A DNA stretch of 64,000 bases from Methylophilus sp. Leaf416 (GCF_001424665.1 NZ_LMQS01000003.1:1691-65690); one strand, 5' to 3'; positions 41,300-49,896 are shown, counted from the stretch's first letter. Notes: a model not told the origin generated them from the letters alone. A program made the numbers and translations.

Positions 41300-42883
41300 T
41301 TAATGCCCCAGCAAATGCTTGGGCGGGTTAAACGCAATGGTTTCTACGGTAATGTTTTTCAGTTTGGCATGCTGCTGGTAGCCATGAATAAACTCCACCA
41401 CATCATAGGCAATCGCTTTGCTGTGAGTGCAATCGATCACCACTTTGCTGTTGCGCGGGATCGACTCCAATACCTCCAGGATGCTGGCCTTGTTGAAGAA
41501 AGACACTTCTTCCGCCAACACCAGTTCAAACACTTCCTGTCCATCCTTGGTGCTGCGTGTTTGCTTGATGTAATGAGAGTTACGGTAGCTATGATGCAAA
41601 GTGAAAAAGATCGCTACCACTAATCCGAGGCCGATACCCGTCAGCAAATCGGTAAATACAATGGCGATAATAGTCACAATAAACGGGATAAACTGTTCCC
41701 AGCCCAGGGCGAACTGTTGTTTAAATAAGCTCGGTTTAGCCAGTTTATAGCCCACCATGATCAGGATAGTGGCCAGGCTGGCCAGGGGAATAAGATTCAA
41801 GAAGCTGGCAATGGTAATGGCGCTGAGCAGTAACCAGAAACCATGCAAAATTGCAGATATTTTAGTTTGTGCGCCAAACGTGATATTCGCACTACTGCGT
41901 ACAATCACCTGGGTCACAGGTAAACCACCGATTAAACCGGACACGATATTGCCTAACCCCTGCGCTTTGAGCTCCCTGTTGGTCGGCGTCACCCGTTTCA
42001 GGGTGTCCAGTTTGTCGGTTGCCTCTACGCATAGCAATGTTTCCAGGCTGGCGACAATCGCCATGACCAACGCGGTTTTAATCACTGCAGGCTGTGCAAC
42101 CTGGCTGAAATCCGGGTGGGTAAAAAAGCTGGTAAATTCACCCAGGCTACCCGCTACCGGCAATCGTACAATCTGGTCTTCAGCCAGCGAAAAATTTAAC
42201 CAGCCGCGCATAAAGGCAATATTGAACAAAATCCCTACCAATACCACCACAATCGGCCCTTGCAACAACTGGAACACTCTATGTTTTTTAGTCAGCACAG
42301 TATCCCACAGAAGCAGGATCGCAAAAGAAACTGCGGCAATCAACACAGCCCCTGGCGTCAATAAGTCCCATGCCTGCAAAATATCGCTGAAAGTATTGTG
42401 GCCGTCAAAACCAAACGATTCATCACCTTCATAGTCGGCATCGTAACCAAATGCATGCGGAATCTGTTTCAGGATAATCAGCAAACCGATACCGGTCAGC
42501 ATGCCGGTAATCACTGAAGAAGGGACAAAGTAAGCAATGAAACCTGCTTTAAATTGACCAAGTAGAAATTGAAAAATACCGGCCAATACTACAGCGGCTA
42601 AAAATACTTCATAAGATCCCAGGTTGCTGATGGCGGCCATCACAATCACAGCCAAACCGGCTGCCGGGCCACTAACGCCTTGCTGGGATCCACTGGCCAG
42701 GCCAACGACGATACCGCCGACAATCCCGGCGATGACGCCTGAGAAGAGTGGTGCCCCTGAGGCTAGTGCGATGCCCAGGCAAAGCGGCAAAGCTACAAAA
42801 AAAACAACGATTGAAGCCGGTAAATCCCGATTCAAATGCTTAAACAGGTCGAAAAAATCCGACCTTGATGGTGTAGCGGACAT
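41300..42883 (-). CDS. SulP-family anion transporter, probable bicarbonate uptake
   Basis: 527 residues with 10-14 hydrophobic segments. The N-terminal FFVALPLCLGIALASGAPLFSGV and GSQQGVSGPAAGLAVIV segments are SulP/SLC26 signatures. A short C-terminal STAS domain (about 440-525) is present. SulP proteins can carry sulfate or bicarbonate; adjacency to carbonic anhydrase favours bicarbonate, but sulfate cannot be excluded in this sulfur-rich region. The 149 bases upstream hold a terminator of the next gene and an AT-rich probable promoter. Confidence 0.88.
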   Translation of the reverse strand: MSATPSRSDFFDLFKHLNRDLPASIVVFFVALPLCLGIALASGAPLFSGVIAGIVGGIVVGLASGSQQGVSGPAAGLAVIVMAAISNLGSYEVFLAAVVLAGIFQFLLGQFKAGFIAYFVPSSVITGMLTGIGLLIILKQIPHAFGYDADYEGDESFGFDGHNTFSDILQAWDLLTPGAVLIAAVSFAILLLWDTVLTKKHRVFQLLQGPIVVVLVGILFNIAFMRGWLNFSLAEDQIVRLPVAGSLGEFTSFFTHPDFSQVAQPAVIKTALVMAIVASLETLLCVEATDKLDTLKRVTPTNRELKAQGLGNIVSGLIGGLPVTQVIVRSSANITFGAQTKISAILHGFWLLLSAITIASFLNLIPLASLATILIMVGYKLAKPSLFKQQFALGWEQFIPFIVTIIAIVFTDLLTGIGLGLVVAIFFTLHHSYRNSHYIKQTRSTKDGQEVFELVLAEEVSFFNKASILEVLESIPRNSKVVIDCTHSKAIAYDVVEFIHGYQQHAKLKNITVETIAFNPPKHLLGH

Positions 42884-42980
42884 AGTGTTTTTCCTTCACA
42901 AGTGAAACAATTTTTCGTTATATTATTATCGTTAATTATAATTAGATTCTATGATTATGCCATATACACAATACACAAAA

Positions 42981-42998
42981 CCCCGCACGCGTGCGGGG
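42981..42998 (-). terminator. Intrinsic terminator of the first WEG peptide gene
   Basis: A perfect 18-base palindrome CCCCGCACGCGTGCGGGG followed on the minus strand by TTTTG, 35 bases beyond the stop of the small secreted protein gene at 43033. Confidence 0.8.
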
Positions 42999-43032
42999 TG
43001 GTTTGAACGCTAAAGACTATATGCAGTATTCA

Positions 43033-43320
43033 TTAGTCTCTTGGAGTATCAGCTACGTAAGGACGTCTACCAATAAAGTTTAAACGCAGTTGATCGTGTT
43101 TATCAAATCCTTTATCTGGACTATCGGTCACAATACCTGCACCTTCCCATTTATCTTCAGCACTCTGCTGTTTAGCCACTGGAGCTTTACTGTAAGGACG
43201 GCTGCTAAAGTTCTTATGATGTAAAGTACGTACATCATTATCCTGCGCTTGTGTTTCATCCGCATGAACATTTGCCATCACTCCGAATGACACCAAAACT
43301 ACCAATAATAATTTGCTCAT
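43033..43320 (-). CDS. Small secreted WEG/RPY-motif protein, paralogue 1
   Basis: 95 residues from the ATG at 43320, which has AAAGGAG seven bases upstream; another ATG two codons earlier is too close to that site. Signal peptide 1-21 (cut after VHA), mature part about 74 residues, no cysteines. Motifs: HHKNFSSRPYSKAPV near the front, DKWEGAGI in the centre and NFIGRRPY at the end. The same three blocks recur in the protein at 43437 and, less well, in that at 47076. I do not recognise the family. It lies on the minus strand beside the divergent LuxR-kinase operon. A secreted signal, stress or envelope role is speculation. Confidence 0.82.
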   Translation of the reverse strand: MSKLLLVVLVSFGVMANVHADETQAQDNDVRTLHHKNFSSRPYSKAPVAKQQSAEDKWEGAGIVTDSPDKGFDKHDQLRLNFIGRRPYVADTPRD

Positions 43321-43377
43321 TTTCATACTCCTTTATCATATAAACGTCAGGCAGCCTTCAAGCATTCTAGCCAAGGC

Positions 43378-43397
43378 CTGGCAATATTATGTGCCAG
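43378..43397. promoter_or_regulatory. Palindrome CTGGCA-N8-TGCCAG upstream of WEG gene 1
   Basis: Perfect 6-bp arms (43378-43383 and 43392-43397) enclose, on the minus strand, CATAAT, which could be a -10 box. It lies about 60 bases before the start of the first WEG gene and downstream of the second. An operator or short hairpin; which of these cannot be decided by eye. Confidence 0.5.
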
Positions 43398-43436
43398 TAT
43401 CCTTACGCAATTCTGACTCGCTAATTTGACCCTGAC

Positions 43437-43712
43437 TTAAAGTGGACGCTTACCAATGGAATGCATTCTCAATAATTGCAGGTGTCTTTCTTTCTGCTCC
43501 TGGCCGGCTGTCATGGACGCACCTTCCCAGCCTTGTTCGGCAGCAGGCTTGTTCGCTATCACTACTGGTGCCTGGTAAGGTCTTCTGCTCAGGGACTGGT
43601 GGTGATGGATTTTGGATTCTATGGTCACTTCTTCATTTTGGTCTTGGGCATTCACCGGCAAAGCCGCTACCAAACCAAACACCATTAACATTGCTGTATA
43701 AACGTTACGCAT
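43437..43712 (-). CDS. Small secreted WEG/RPY-motif protein, paralogue 2
   Basis: 91 residues from the ATG at 43712, preceded by AGGAG seven bases upstream; a longer frame reaching 43787 has no ribosome site and would bury the signal peptide. Signal peptide 1-22 (cut after VNA). Mature part about 69 residues: HHHQSLSRRPYQAPV, EQGWEGASM and MHSIGKRPL line up with HHKNFSSRPYSKAPV, DKWEGAGI and NFIGRRPY of paralogue 1. Rich in Gln, Glu, His and Arg, no cysteines. Divergent from the GAF-LuxR regulator at 43853 across about 140 bases that hold an inverted repeat. Function unknown. Confidence 0.82.
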   Translation of the reverse strand: MRNVYTAMLMVFGLVAALPVNAQDQNEEVTIESKIHHHQSLSRRPYQAPVVIANKPAAEQGWEGASMTAGQEQKERHLQLLRMHSIGKRPL

Positions 43713-43814
43713 ATTATTTCTCCTATTCACTGTTTGTTGGACATTCATTGTTCGTTGGGGTTTTAATTGATTCATCATGGTTTGCATTTTGCACCGTAGC
43801 TGGCAACAAAAAAT

Positions 43815-43830
43815 CTACCAATATAGGTAG
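43815..43830. promoter_or_regulatory. Inverted repeat CTACC-N6-GGTAG between WEG gene 2 and the LuxR regulator
   Basis: CTACC (43815-43819) and GGTAG (43826-43830) are perfect inverted arms around AATATA. TACC/GGTA half-sites resemble those used by NarL/LuxR-type helix-turn-helix proteins. Position in the divergent promoter region makes it the natural operator for the regulator starting at 43853. Confidence 0.5.
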
Positions 43831-43852
43831 TTCGGTATATACTTAACGGCAT

Positions 43853-44620
43853 ATGCCGAATGACAGCCCAACCCCTGAAGCCGAGAGTGCGTTTGCCCTG
43901 CGCAGCGCCTTGAAACAAAACCAGGCGCAAATTGCCCAAGACAAATTATTTGAAAAATTTGGCCAGCAATTATTTGTTTCCGGCTGGTCCACCGAGTTAT
44001 TGCAATGGTTGCTTGATGAAATATGCATGCAATTCGGCGCACAGCACGGCCTGATCAGCCAGCAACATGGCGGTGCGCTAAAGATTCTGGCATTGCGTGG
44101 CAAGAGCTACCCGGTCGGTGCACGTATTCCCATGCTGGGTGTATTGGGGCAATGGTTAAAAGAACCCATCCGCTTTGAAGTGCATCAGCAATACGTGTCT
44201 AGCTTATGGACATTGCCTGCCACCATCGAGGCAAATGTGCATTGTTATCACTTGCCCATTGCTTGCCAGCAACGCCCTGTCGGTTTACTGGCATTGATCA
44301 CAGGCAATCCTTTAAGCCATAACAGCTTGCAGATTTTATACAGCCTGTGCGGCATGCTGGGTTTTGCCTTATACGGTCAAGCCCAGTCAAGCACCATGAT
44401 TGATGACAGTTACGTGCAAAAACTCACGCCACGGGAGCGCGAAGTGTTTGCCCTGCTGCCTTCCGGTGCAAGCAATGCTTTACTAGCGAGTAAGCTGGGC
44501 ATTTCACCCGGTACGGTCAAAATTCATATAGAGCGTATCCTCAGCAAACTGGACCTCAATGACCGTACCCAGGCCGCGGTCAAGGCAGTGGAGGCTGGGT
44601 TCAAAAGCGATGGATTGTGA
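43853..44620 (+). CDS. LuxR-family regulator with GAF-like sensory domain
   Basis: 255 residues. The first ~170 look like a GAF-type sensor (STELLQWLLDEICMQFGAQHGLI ... VHCYHLPIACQQRPVGLLAL); residues about 190-250 are a LuxR helix-turn-helix (LTPREREVFALLPSG, NALLASKLGISPGTVKIHIERIL). No receiver domain. The stop overlaps the start of the kinase gene by four bases (GTGA). It heads a three-gene signalling operon and is divergent from a WEG peptide gene, which it may control; the ligand is unknown. Confidence 0.88.
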   Translation: MPNDSPTPEAESAFALRSALKQNQAQIAQDKLFEKFGQQLFVSGWSTELLQWLLDEICMQFGAQHGLISQQHGGALKILALRGKSYPVGARIPMLGVLGQWLKEPIRFEVHQQYVSSLWTLPATIEANVHCYHLPIACQQRPVGLLALITGNPLSHNSLQILYSLCGMLGFALYGQAQSSTMIDDSYVQKLTPREREVFALLPSGASNALLASKLGISPGTVKIHIERILSKLDLNDRTQAAVKAVEAGFKSDGL

Positions 44621-46602
44621 TACCTGATATGCCTTTTCGCAACCTGCAACTATTCAGCTATTTAAACCAACTTTGGCAAGACGCGCCTTTAACGATCAAA
44701 GGCATTATCCTGAACACCTTGCCACTGACCGTTTTGCTGGCGTCACTGGCCCTGATTTTTGAAAGTGAGCAACAGGCGGCGTTACTGGAACGCCGCGTGC
44801 AAAATGCGCTACAAATCCAGCAGGATATTCAAACCCTGCAAACGCAGTTGCTCGAAGCTTCTACCGGCGTACGCGATTACCTGCTTACCGACAACAGTCA
44901 ATTTTTGTCCGGCTATGAAAGTGCCAAACAAGCCATGCCGCAGTTACTGGATTCACTGGAACTGCGCCTGGATGACCAGGCACAACAGAAATTGCTGCTG
45001 GTGATACATCCGCTGGTACAAAAAAACCTTAACGACCTGGCCGTGTTGGCCAGCAATACCGAAAAAGAAGCCGATGAAGAGTTGATACGCAAGTTCAGCT
45101 CCCAGGGCGCTGCGCTTAATCAGTTACGTTCACACCTGGACGAAATGAGTCTGCGGGAATCCCGAATTGTCGATCAAGATAAAAAAGAAGTGATTTTTGA
45201 GCGTAAACGCAACCTGCGTATTACGTTGATGGCGGTGATCGCAGGCGTATTCGGTTCTCTGATTGGCGTTTGGGTATTTACGCAAACAATCGTCGCCCGT
45301 GTCAGGACTATCCGTGACAGCGCCATTCACCTGGTAAAAAGTGAGCCGCTGGCGTTACCCAGTATCAGCCAGGATGAATTGGGCGAACTGACGATGGAGC
45401 TAGAGCATGCCTCACAATTACTGAAAAAAAGTGCGCACGAAGCACATCAGGCAAGAGTTGAAGCGGAAGAAGCCAGCGCTGCAAAAAGTAATTTCCTGTC
45501 ACGTACCAGTCACGAACTACGCACTCCGCTGAATGCGATTTTAGGATTTGCGCAAATCCTGGAAAACGATTTGCCCGATGGCCGCCAGAAAGACAGTGCG
45601 ACGTTAATCCATAACGCGGGACAGCACTTACTGAAACTGATCAATGAAGTACTGGATATCTCACGTATCGAAAGTGGTGATATCGGCATGTCTATGGAAG
45701 TCATCGCGCTGAATCCTCTATTGGAAGAAGCCTATCATTACCTCAAGCCGCTGGAAAAAGTACGTGACATGAGCATAGAAACCCGCTTTGAACCGCGGTT
45801 GAAGGTGCGTGCTGACCGGCAGCGGTTATTGCAAGTGATTTTAAACCTGCTGGCGAATGCACTGAAATATGGGCCGGAAAATACCCTGGTCACCATCAGC
45901 GCATACCGCCAGCAAGGCCATATCCGAGTAGAAGTACAAGACCAGGGCAAAGGTATTCCCGCAGAACATCGATCACGCCTGTTTACGCCATTTGACCGCC
46001 TGGGTGCAGAACGCACAGTGACCGAAGGTACTGGGTTAGGTCTGGTGTTAAGTAAACAACTCATGGACGCTATGGGCGGGCAGATCGGCGTGGCGGAAGA
46101 TAAAAGCATGTTCTGGTTTAGCCTGCCAGCCTGTGAAGAAGATATTCAAATGCAGGCCGCCTCAGAAACCGCAGAAGAGCTTGATGTGCAAATGCCAGCC
46201 ACCATTTCTGCAACTCCGCGCAAGCGTCATATCCTGTATGTAGAAGACAACCCTAGCAATCAGGCATTGATGGAAGCAATTATCAGCAAGCATCGCCATA
46301 TCAAACTGCACGTCACTGCCAGCCTGCAAGGCAGCATGGTTTGGCTGCGCGACATGACGCCTGACTTATTATTACTCGATCTAAACCTGCCCGATGGCTC
46401 GGGAGAATTACTGATTCAACATATACAGTCTGACCGCGATAATCTGCGTGACATCCCGCTAGTGATCCTGAGTGCCGACGCACTGCCAGAAACCATCCAG
46501 CGTTTGCAGGCGCTAGGCATCACCCACTACTTCACCAAACCGTTAAATGTCGCCACGTTTAACCAGTTATTGTTAAAACTATTACCAGAACCGACACCAT
46601 GA
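44617..46602 (+). CDS. Hybrid sensor histidine kinase with CHASE3-like sensor
   Basis: 661 residues from a GTG overlapping the LuxR stop; an ATG four codons on is an alternative. Membrane helix (about 28-46), CHASE3-like periplasmic four-helix region (50-200), second membrane helix (205-225), HAMP, HisKA with phospho-acceptor His in SRTSHELRTPLNAILGF, HATPase_c with NLLANALKYG, DQGKGIP and GTGLGLVLSKQ, then a C-terminal receiver (about 545-655) with LYVEDNPSN and phospho-Asp in LLLLDLNLPDGSG. It should pass a periplasmic signal to its own receiver and on to the small response regulator encoded next. The signal might be one of the flanking secreted proteins; this is inference. Confidence 0.93.
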   Translation: MIPDMPFRNLQLFSYLNQLWQDAPLTIKGIILNTLPLTVLLASLALIFESEQQAALLERRVQNALQIQQDIQTLQTQLLEASTGVRDYLLTDNSQFLSGYESAKQAMPQLLDSLELRLDDQAQQKLLLVIHPLVQKNLNDLAVLASNTEKEADEELIRKFSSQGAALNQLRSHLDEMSLRESRIVDQDKKEVIFERKRNLRITLMAVIAGVFGSLIGVWVFTQTIVARVRTIRDSAIHLVKSEPLALPSISQDELGELTMELEHASQLLKKSAHEAHQARVEAEEASAAKSNFLSRTSHELRTPLNAILGFAQILENDLPDGRQKDSATLIHNAGQHLLKLINEVLDISRIESGDIGMSMEVIALNPLLEEAYHYLKPLEKVRDMSIETRFEPRLKVRADRQRLLQVILNLLANALKYGPENTLVTISAYRQQGHIRVEVQDQGKGIPAEHRSRLFTPFDRLGAERTVTEGTGLGLVLSKQLMDAMGGQIGVAEDKSMFWFSLPACEEDIQMQAASETAEELDVQMPATISATPRKRHILYVEDNPSNQALMEAIISKHRHIKLHVTASLQGSMVWLRDMTPDLLLLDLNLPDGSGELLIQHIQSDRDNLRDIPLVILSADALPETIQRLQALGITHYFTKPLNVATFNQLLLKLLPEPTP

Positions 46603-47051
46603 ATATTGAACAGCTGCGAGCCTCTAAAATCCTGATTATTGATGATGCTGAAGCCAACCTGAGGCTGCTGGAAGAGCTGCTGACCAAAGAAGGCTTTGAG
46701 CAAGTCATCAGCACCACCGATTCTACCAAAACCATGGACCTGGTGAACGCTTTCCAGCCTGACCTGATTTTGCTGGATTTAATGATGCCGGTGCTGGATG
46801 GCTTTGCCGTGCTAGACCAGTTATCACATCATGTCGGGCCGAATGAGTATCTGCCAGTACTGGTGCTGACAGCTGATGCCACGATTGCTACACGACGCAA
46901 GGCGCTGGCACTGGGGGCAAAAGACTTTCTAACCAAGCCATTTGACCCAATGGAAGCCATGCTGCGGGTCTGGATATTGCTAGAGACACGCTGGTTATTT
47001 ACCCAGCTCAAACAACATCAGCCTAATTTACAAATGCCCAATTACTCGTAA
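46599..47051 (+). CDS. Stand-alone response regulator (receiver only)
   Basis: 150 residues. A single receiver with acidic pair (LIIDDAEANL), phospho-Asp in LILLDLMMPVLDG, Thr in VLVLTADA and Lys in KDFLTKPFD. No output domain; the 20-residue tail is too short for one. It overlaps the kinase gene by four bases (ATGA). It may act through protein contact, or shuttle phosphate. Confidence 0.93.
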   Translation: MNIEQLRASKILIIDDAEANLRLLEELLTKEGFEQVISTTDSTKTMDLVNAFQPDLILLDLMMPVLDGFAVLDQLSHHVGPNEYLPVLVLTADATIATRRKALALGAKDFLTKPFDPMEAMLRVWILLETRWLFTQLKQHQPNLQMPNYS

Positions 47052-47075
47052 ATTTGCAGCGCCTTGCCTCTTGGA

Positions 47076-47321
47076 TCAGATAGTCGAGCGTCTGCTCACA
47101 TATTGCAAGCTGAACGGTTTAGCTGCCTGCTGTTTTTGCTGGGCTGCATTCAACTGCAAACTGGTCCCTTCCCATGCCTGATCTGCACTCGCACTGACAG
47201 ATTGCGCAGTCACTGCTCTTCTGGCGATATTTTGGGTGGCATTGGCTTGCTCCGCCAATACCGATCCGGAAAAGACTAATGCAGCCAATCCCATCACTTG
47301 ATACGCTTTCACTTTTTTCAT
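47076..47321 (-). CDS. Small secreted WEG-motif protein, paralogue 3
   Basis: 81 residues from the ATG at 47321, with AAGGAG seven bases upstream. Signal peptide 1-23 (cut after VLA). The mature ~58 residues share the central DQAWEGTSL with the DKWEGAGI and EQGWEGASM of the other two, and end in LQYVSRRSTI, aligned with NFIGRRPY and MHSIGKRPL; the front RPY block is reduced to ARRAVTA. It is encoded on the minus strand immediately after the kinase-regulator operon, which converges on it (24 bases apart). Third member of an unrecognised family. Confidence 0.78.
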   Translation of the reverse strand: MKKVKAYQVMGLAALVFSGSVLAEQANATQNIARRAVTAQSVSASADQAWEGTSLQLNAAQQKQQAAKPFSLQYVSRRSTI

Positions 47322-47336
47322 CGTTCGCTCCTTCAA

Positions 47337-47538
47337 AATAATATTTTAGAGATATAACCTTGCGTACACCGCCATATATAGATGACGGATTTGATGTGAC
47401 TCACTGTAGCGCGCCAGCCTTACAAAAAGCTTTCGTGAATATTTCAGTAGCCTTACAGTATTACCAACAATTATTCAGTTTGAATTAAGGCGTGCAGACT
47501 ATCTTGATAATTCGACAACAATTATTAGGAGAATCACG
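47337..47538. other. Divergent promoter region of WEG gene 3 and a PepSY gene
   Basis: 202 bases, AT-rich toward both ends. AGGAG at about 47527 serves the PepSY gene. No gene, clear operator or RNA was recognised; both genes must take their promoters from here. Confidence 0.45.
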
Positions 47539-47877
47539 ATGAAAAACTTTATGCAAACTTCAGGCAGTGTGTTGATGATCAGCCTGCTTTGCGGCGTGCT
47601 AACCAATCAACCAGCCATGGCAGACGATGATGGGGACGATATTCAGAAAATGACCGAAACGGCAAAAGCATTCGGCTTTATTTCATGGGAAGACGCACAA
47701 AGTAAAGCACTGGCCGCCAAGCCAGGTGTCGTTAAAGAAGTCGAACTGGAACGCCGCAAATTCAAATCCGGCTGGGATTACGAAGTGGAAATTGTGGATG
47801 CCGAGGGCGCTGAATGGGAAGTGTATATTGATGCGAAAACCGGCAAAGTGAATAGCGTGAACCGCGACTGGTTCTAA
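47539..47877 (+). CDS. Periplasmic PepSY-domain protein
   Basis: 112 residues. Signal peptide 1-28 (cut after AMA), an acidic start (DDDGDDIQKM), then one PepSY domain: SWEDAQSKALAAKPGVVKEVELER, YEVEIVDAEGAEWEVYIDAKTGKV. PepSY proteins are often found by two-component genes and proteases; some inhibit peptidases. It converges on the histidine kinase gene at 47891 with a shared hairpin. Another PepSY gene lies at the other end of that two-component operon. Confidence 0.9.
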   Translation: MKNFMQTSGSVLMISLLCGVLTNQPAMADDDGDDIQKMTETAKAFGFISWEDAQSKALAAKPGVVKEVELERRKFKSGWDYEVEIVDAEGAEWEVYIDAKTGKVNSVNRDWF

Positions 47878-47880
47878 TAT

Positions 47881-47903
47881 AAAGCCTGCTTCATGCAGGC
47901 TTT
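47881..47903. terminator. Hairpin between the PepSY gene and the kinase gene
   Basis: AAAGCCTGC and GCAGGCTTT (47881-47889 with 47895-47903) form a perfect 9-bp stem. It overlaps the stop codon of the minus-strand kinase gene. T tracts are short, so termination may be moderate, in both directions. Confidence 0.6.
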
Positions 47904-49219
47904 AAGCGCAACTGCACACGTAACCCACCTAACCGGGCAGAGTGATCGAGGGAAATATCCCCATGATAATGCTGCACAATATCCTGCACAATCGCCAGCC
48001 CCAGGCCACTGCCCGGTTTGGATTCATCCATGCGCATTCCACGCTGTAATAATGTATCCAGTTCAGGTGCGCTACTGCCTGGGCCATCATCCTCTACCAT
48101 CACGGTAATTCCATCCTGTACCGAGATATTGAGTTGTACCTGGCCACGGCACCATTTAAAAGCGTTATCCAGTACATTCCCCAACAGCTCGAGCATATCT
48201 TCGCGGTCAACCATCAGCTTGGTCTGGGCATCATGTTGCCAGGCGAATGCCACCTGTTTTTCACTGTAAATTTTTTGCAAGGTTGCCACGAGTTTAGGCA
48301 CTTCAATCTCTAAATCGGTCTGCTGACTGGTGTACACGTCACCCATCAGACGGGCGCGTTTGAGCTCACGCTCGACATCCTGATGTATTTCTTCTGCACA
48401 GGCTTTCATGGTTAGCCGCAACTGCGAAATGCCTATCCGTGAGTCGTTATCGAACAGCAGTTGCAAATGCGCCAGCCGCGTTTTAAGCGCGTGCGCCAGG
48501 TTGCCGATAGAGAGGCGCGACCGTTTGGTTTTCTGGCTGGCGCTTTTGAGAATGCGGTTGAATTCATTCACCAGCGGCATGACTTCCGCCGGGCCATTGG
48601 CATTAATCTGCTGTAATTCACCGCTGGCAACCCGTGCCAGATTTTCCTTGATTTGCTGCAATGGGTTCAGGCTATTCAGCACAATCCAGCGTTGCAGGGC
48701 TAATAAAGCAATCAGGCCTAATAAAGATAGCGCACCGTAGATACCATGAAACACGCGTAAACTGTGCTGCAAATCGACCAGGCTTTCGGCGATATAGATA
48801 GTGATATCCCGTTGCTGCTTGCGGTAACCATGCCCCCACAATAATAAAGGTTGATCCTCAGGTCCGGTGATATGGGTCACCTGCTGCTGCCCCACCGCTA
48901 GCGGCATCACTGGCAAATTCACATCCCAAGCTGAACGCGACTGGAGTTTATGCGCTTCATCAATCATGACGATAAAATAACGTCCGGAGAAAGGACGCTG
49001 GTAACTTGCGGTGATCAGCCGCTGTTCTACTACGGGCTGGCCGCGGCTATTAACGGTTACACCCGCCAGCAGCGCTTCTGCTTCCTGCTGCATGCGCTCT
49101 GTCATCTGAGACTGGATCAGGTGGTCAATCGTGAATGTGACCACCGCCCATTGCAACGTTAACAGCCCTACCAGGCTTAACGTCAGGCCAAGGGTGAGCT
49201 GCTTGCGCAATGACTTCAT
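47891..49219 (-). CDS. Two-component sensor histidine kinase
   Basis: 442 residues. Two membrane helices (about 10-30 and 160-180) bracket a periplasmic sensor; HAMP; HisKA with His in IGNLAHALKTRLAHLQ; HATPase_c with LLGNVLDNAFKWC, VEDDGPG and GSGLGLAIVQD. The HxLKT motif carries Arg where Pro is usual. PhoQ/QseC-like in layout. The start overlaps the response regulator stop by four bases. Confidence 0.93.
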   Translation of the reverse strand: MKSLRKQLTLGLTLSLVGLLTLQWAVVTFTIDHLIQSQMTERMQQEAEALLAGVTVNSRGQPVVEQRLITASYQRPFSGRYFIVMIDEAHKLQSRSAWDVNLPVMPLAVGQQQVTHITGPEDQPLLLWGHGYRKQQRDITIYIAESLVDLQHSLRVFHGIYGALSLLGLIALLALQRWIVLNSLNPLQQIKENLARVASGELQQINANGPAEVMPLVNEFNRILKSASQKTKRSRLSIGNLAHALKTRLAHLQLLFDNDSRIGISQLRLTMKACAEEIHQDVERELKRARLMGDVYTSQQTDLEIEVPKLVATLQKIYSEKQVAFAWQHDAQTKLMVDREDMLELLGNVLDNAFKWCRGQVQLNISVQDGITVMVEDDGPGSSAPELDTLLQRGMRMDESKPGSGLGLAIVQDIVQHYHGDISLDHSARLGGLRVQLRLKPA

Positions 49220-49896
49220 GCAGAGTGACTTTCTGGATGAAGCTGGCCGAATACATAGCCTTGTCCGCGCCGGGTCTGGATTTTGTCCATCCCGACTTTT
49301 TGGCGCAAGCGATTGACATACACCTCGATCACATTGCTATCTTTATCTTCATCATAAGCATACACATGTTCGGTAAGCTCGCTTTTAGAGAGTATGCGCC
49401 CGGGATGAAGCATGAAATAACGCAACAGGCGGAATTCAGTACCCGTCAAACTGTAAGAATCAGCGCCCTGCCAGACCGTTTGCGTATGCTCGTCCAGACG
49501 TAATCCTTGCATACTCAATTCGCCACTGACCAAGCCAACGCTGCGTTTGTGTACCGCACTAATGCGCGCCAGCAGTTCTTCAATATGGAATGGCTTGGTC
49601 ACATAATCATCCGCGCCCAGGTTAAAGGCTTCCACTTTTTCCTGCCAGCTACTGCGGGCCGTCAATACGATCACCGGCATACTCCGTCCTTCCTCACGCC
49701 AGGCGGCCAATACTTGCAGCCCATTTAGCCCCGGCAAACCAATATCCAAGATAGCCACGTCATAAGGCTCCAGGCTACCTTGTATTCTGGCCTCGTTACC
49801 TTCCTGTATCCAGTCGCTGGCATAACCGGCAGCTTTCAACGCCTGCTGCACGCTGGCACCGAGCAAGGCATCATCTTCGACCAGCAGCATACGCAT
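49216..49896 (-). CDS. OmpR/PhoB-family response regulator
   Basis: 226 residues. Receiver with acidic pair (LLVEDDALLG), phospho-Asp in VAILDIGLPGLNG and Lys in DDYVTKPFHIEE; C-terminal winged helix (about 125-220, LTGTEFRLLRYFMLHPGRIL, NVIEVYVNRLRQKVG). It pairs with the kinase downstream. The start abuts the upstream PepSY stop (one shared base), so all three form one operon. Confidence 0.94.
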   Translation of the reverse strand: MRMLLVEDDALLGASVQQALKAAGYASDWIQEGNEARIQGSLEPYDVAILDIGLPGLNGLQVLAAWREEGRSMPVIVLTARSSWQEKVEAFNLGADDYVTKPFHIEELLARISAVHKRSVGLVSGELSMQGLRLDEHTQTVWQGADSYSLTGTEFRLLRYFMLHPGRILSKSELTEHVYAYDEDKDSNVIEVYVNRLRQKVGMDKIQTRRGQGYVFGQLHPESHSA

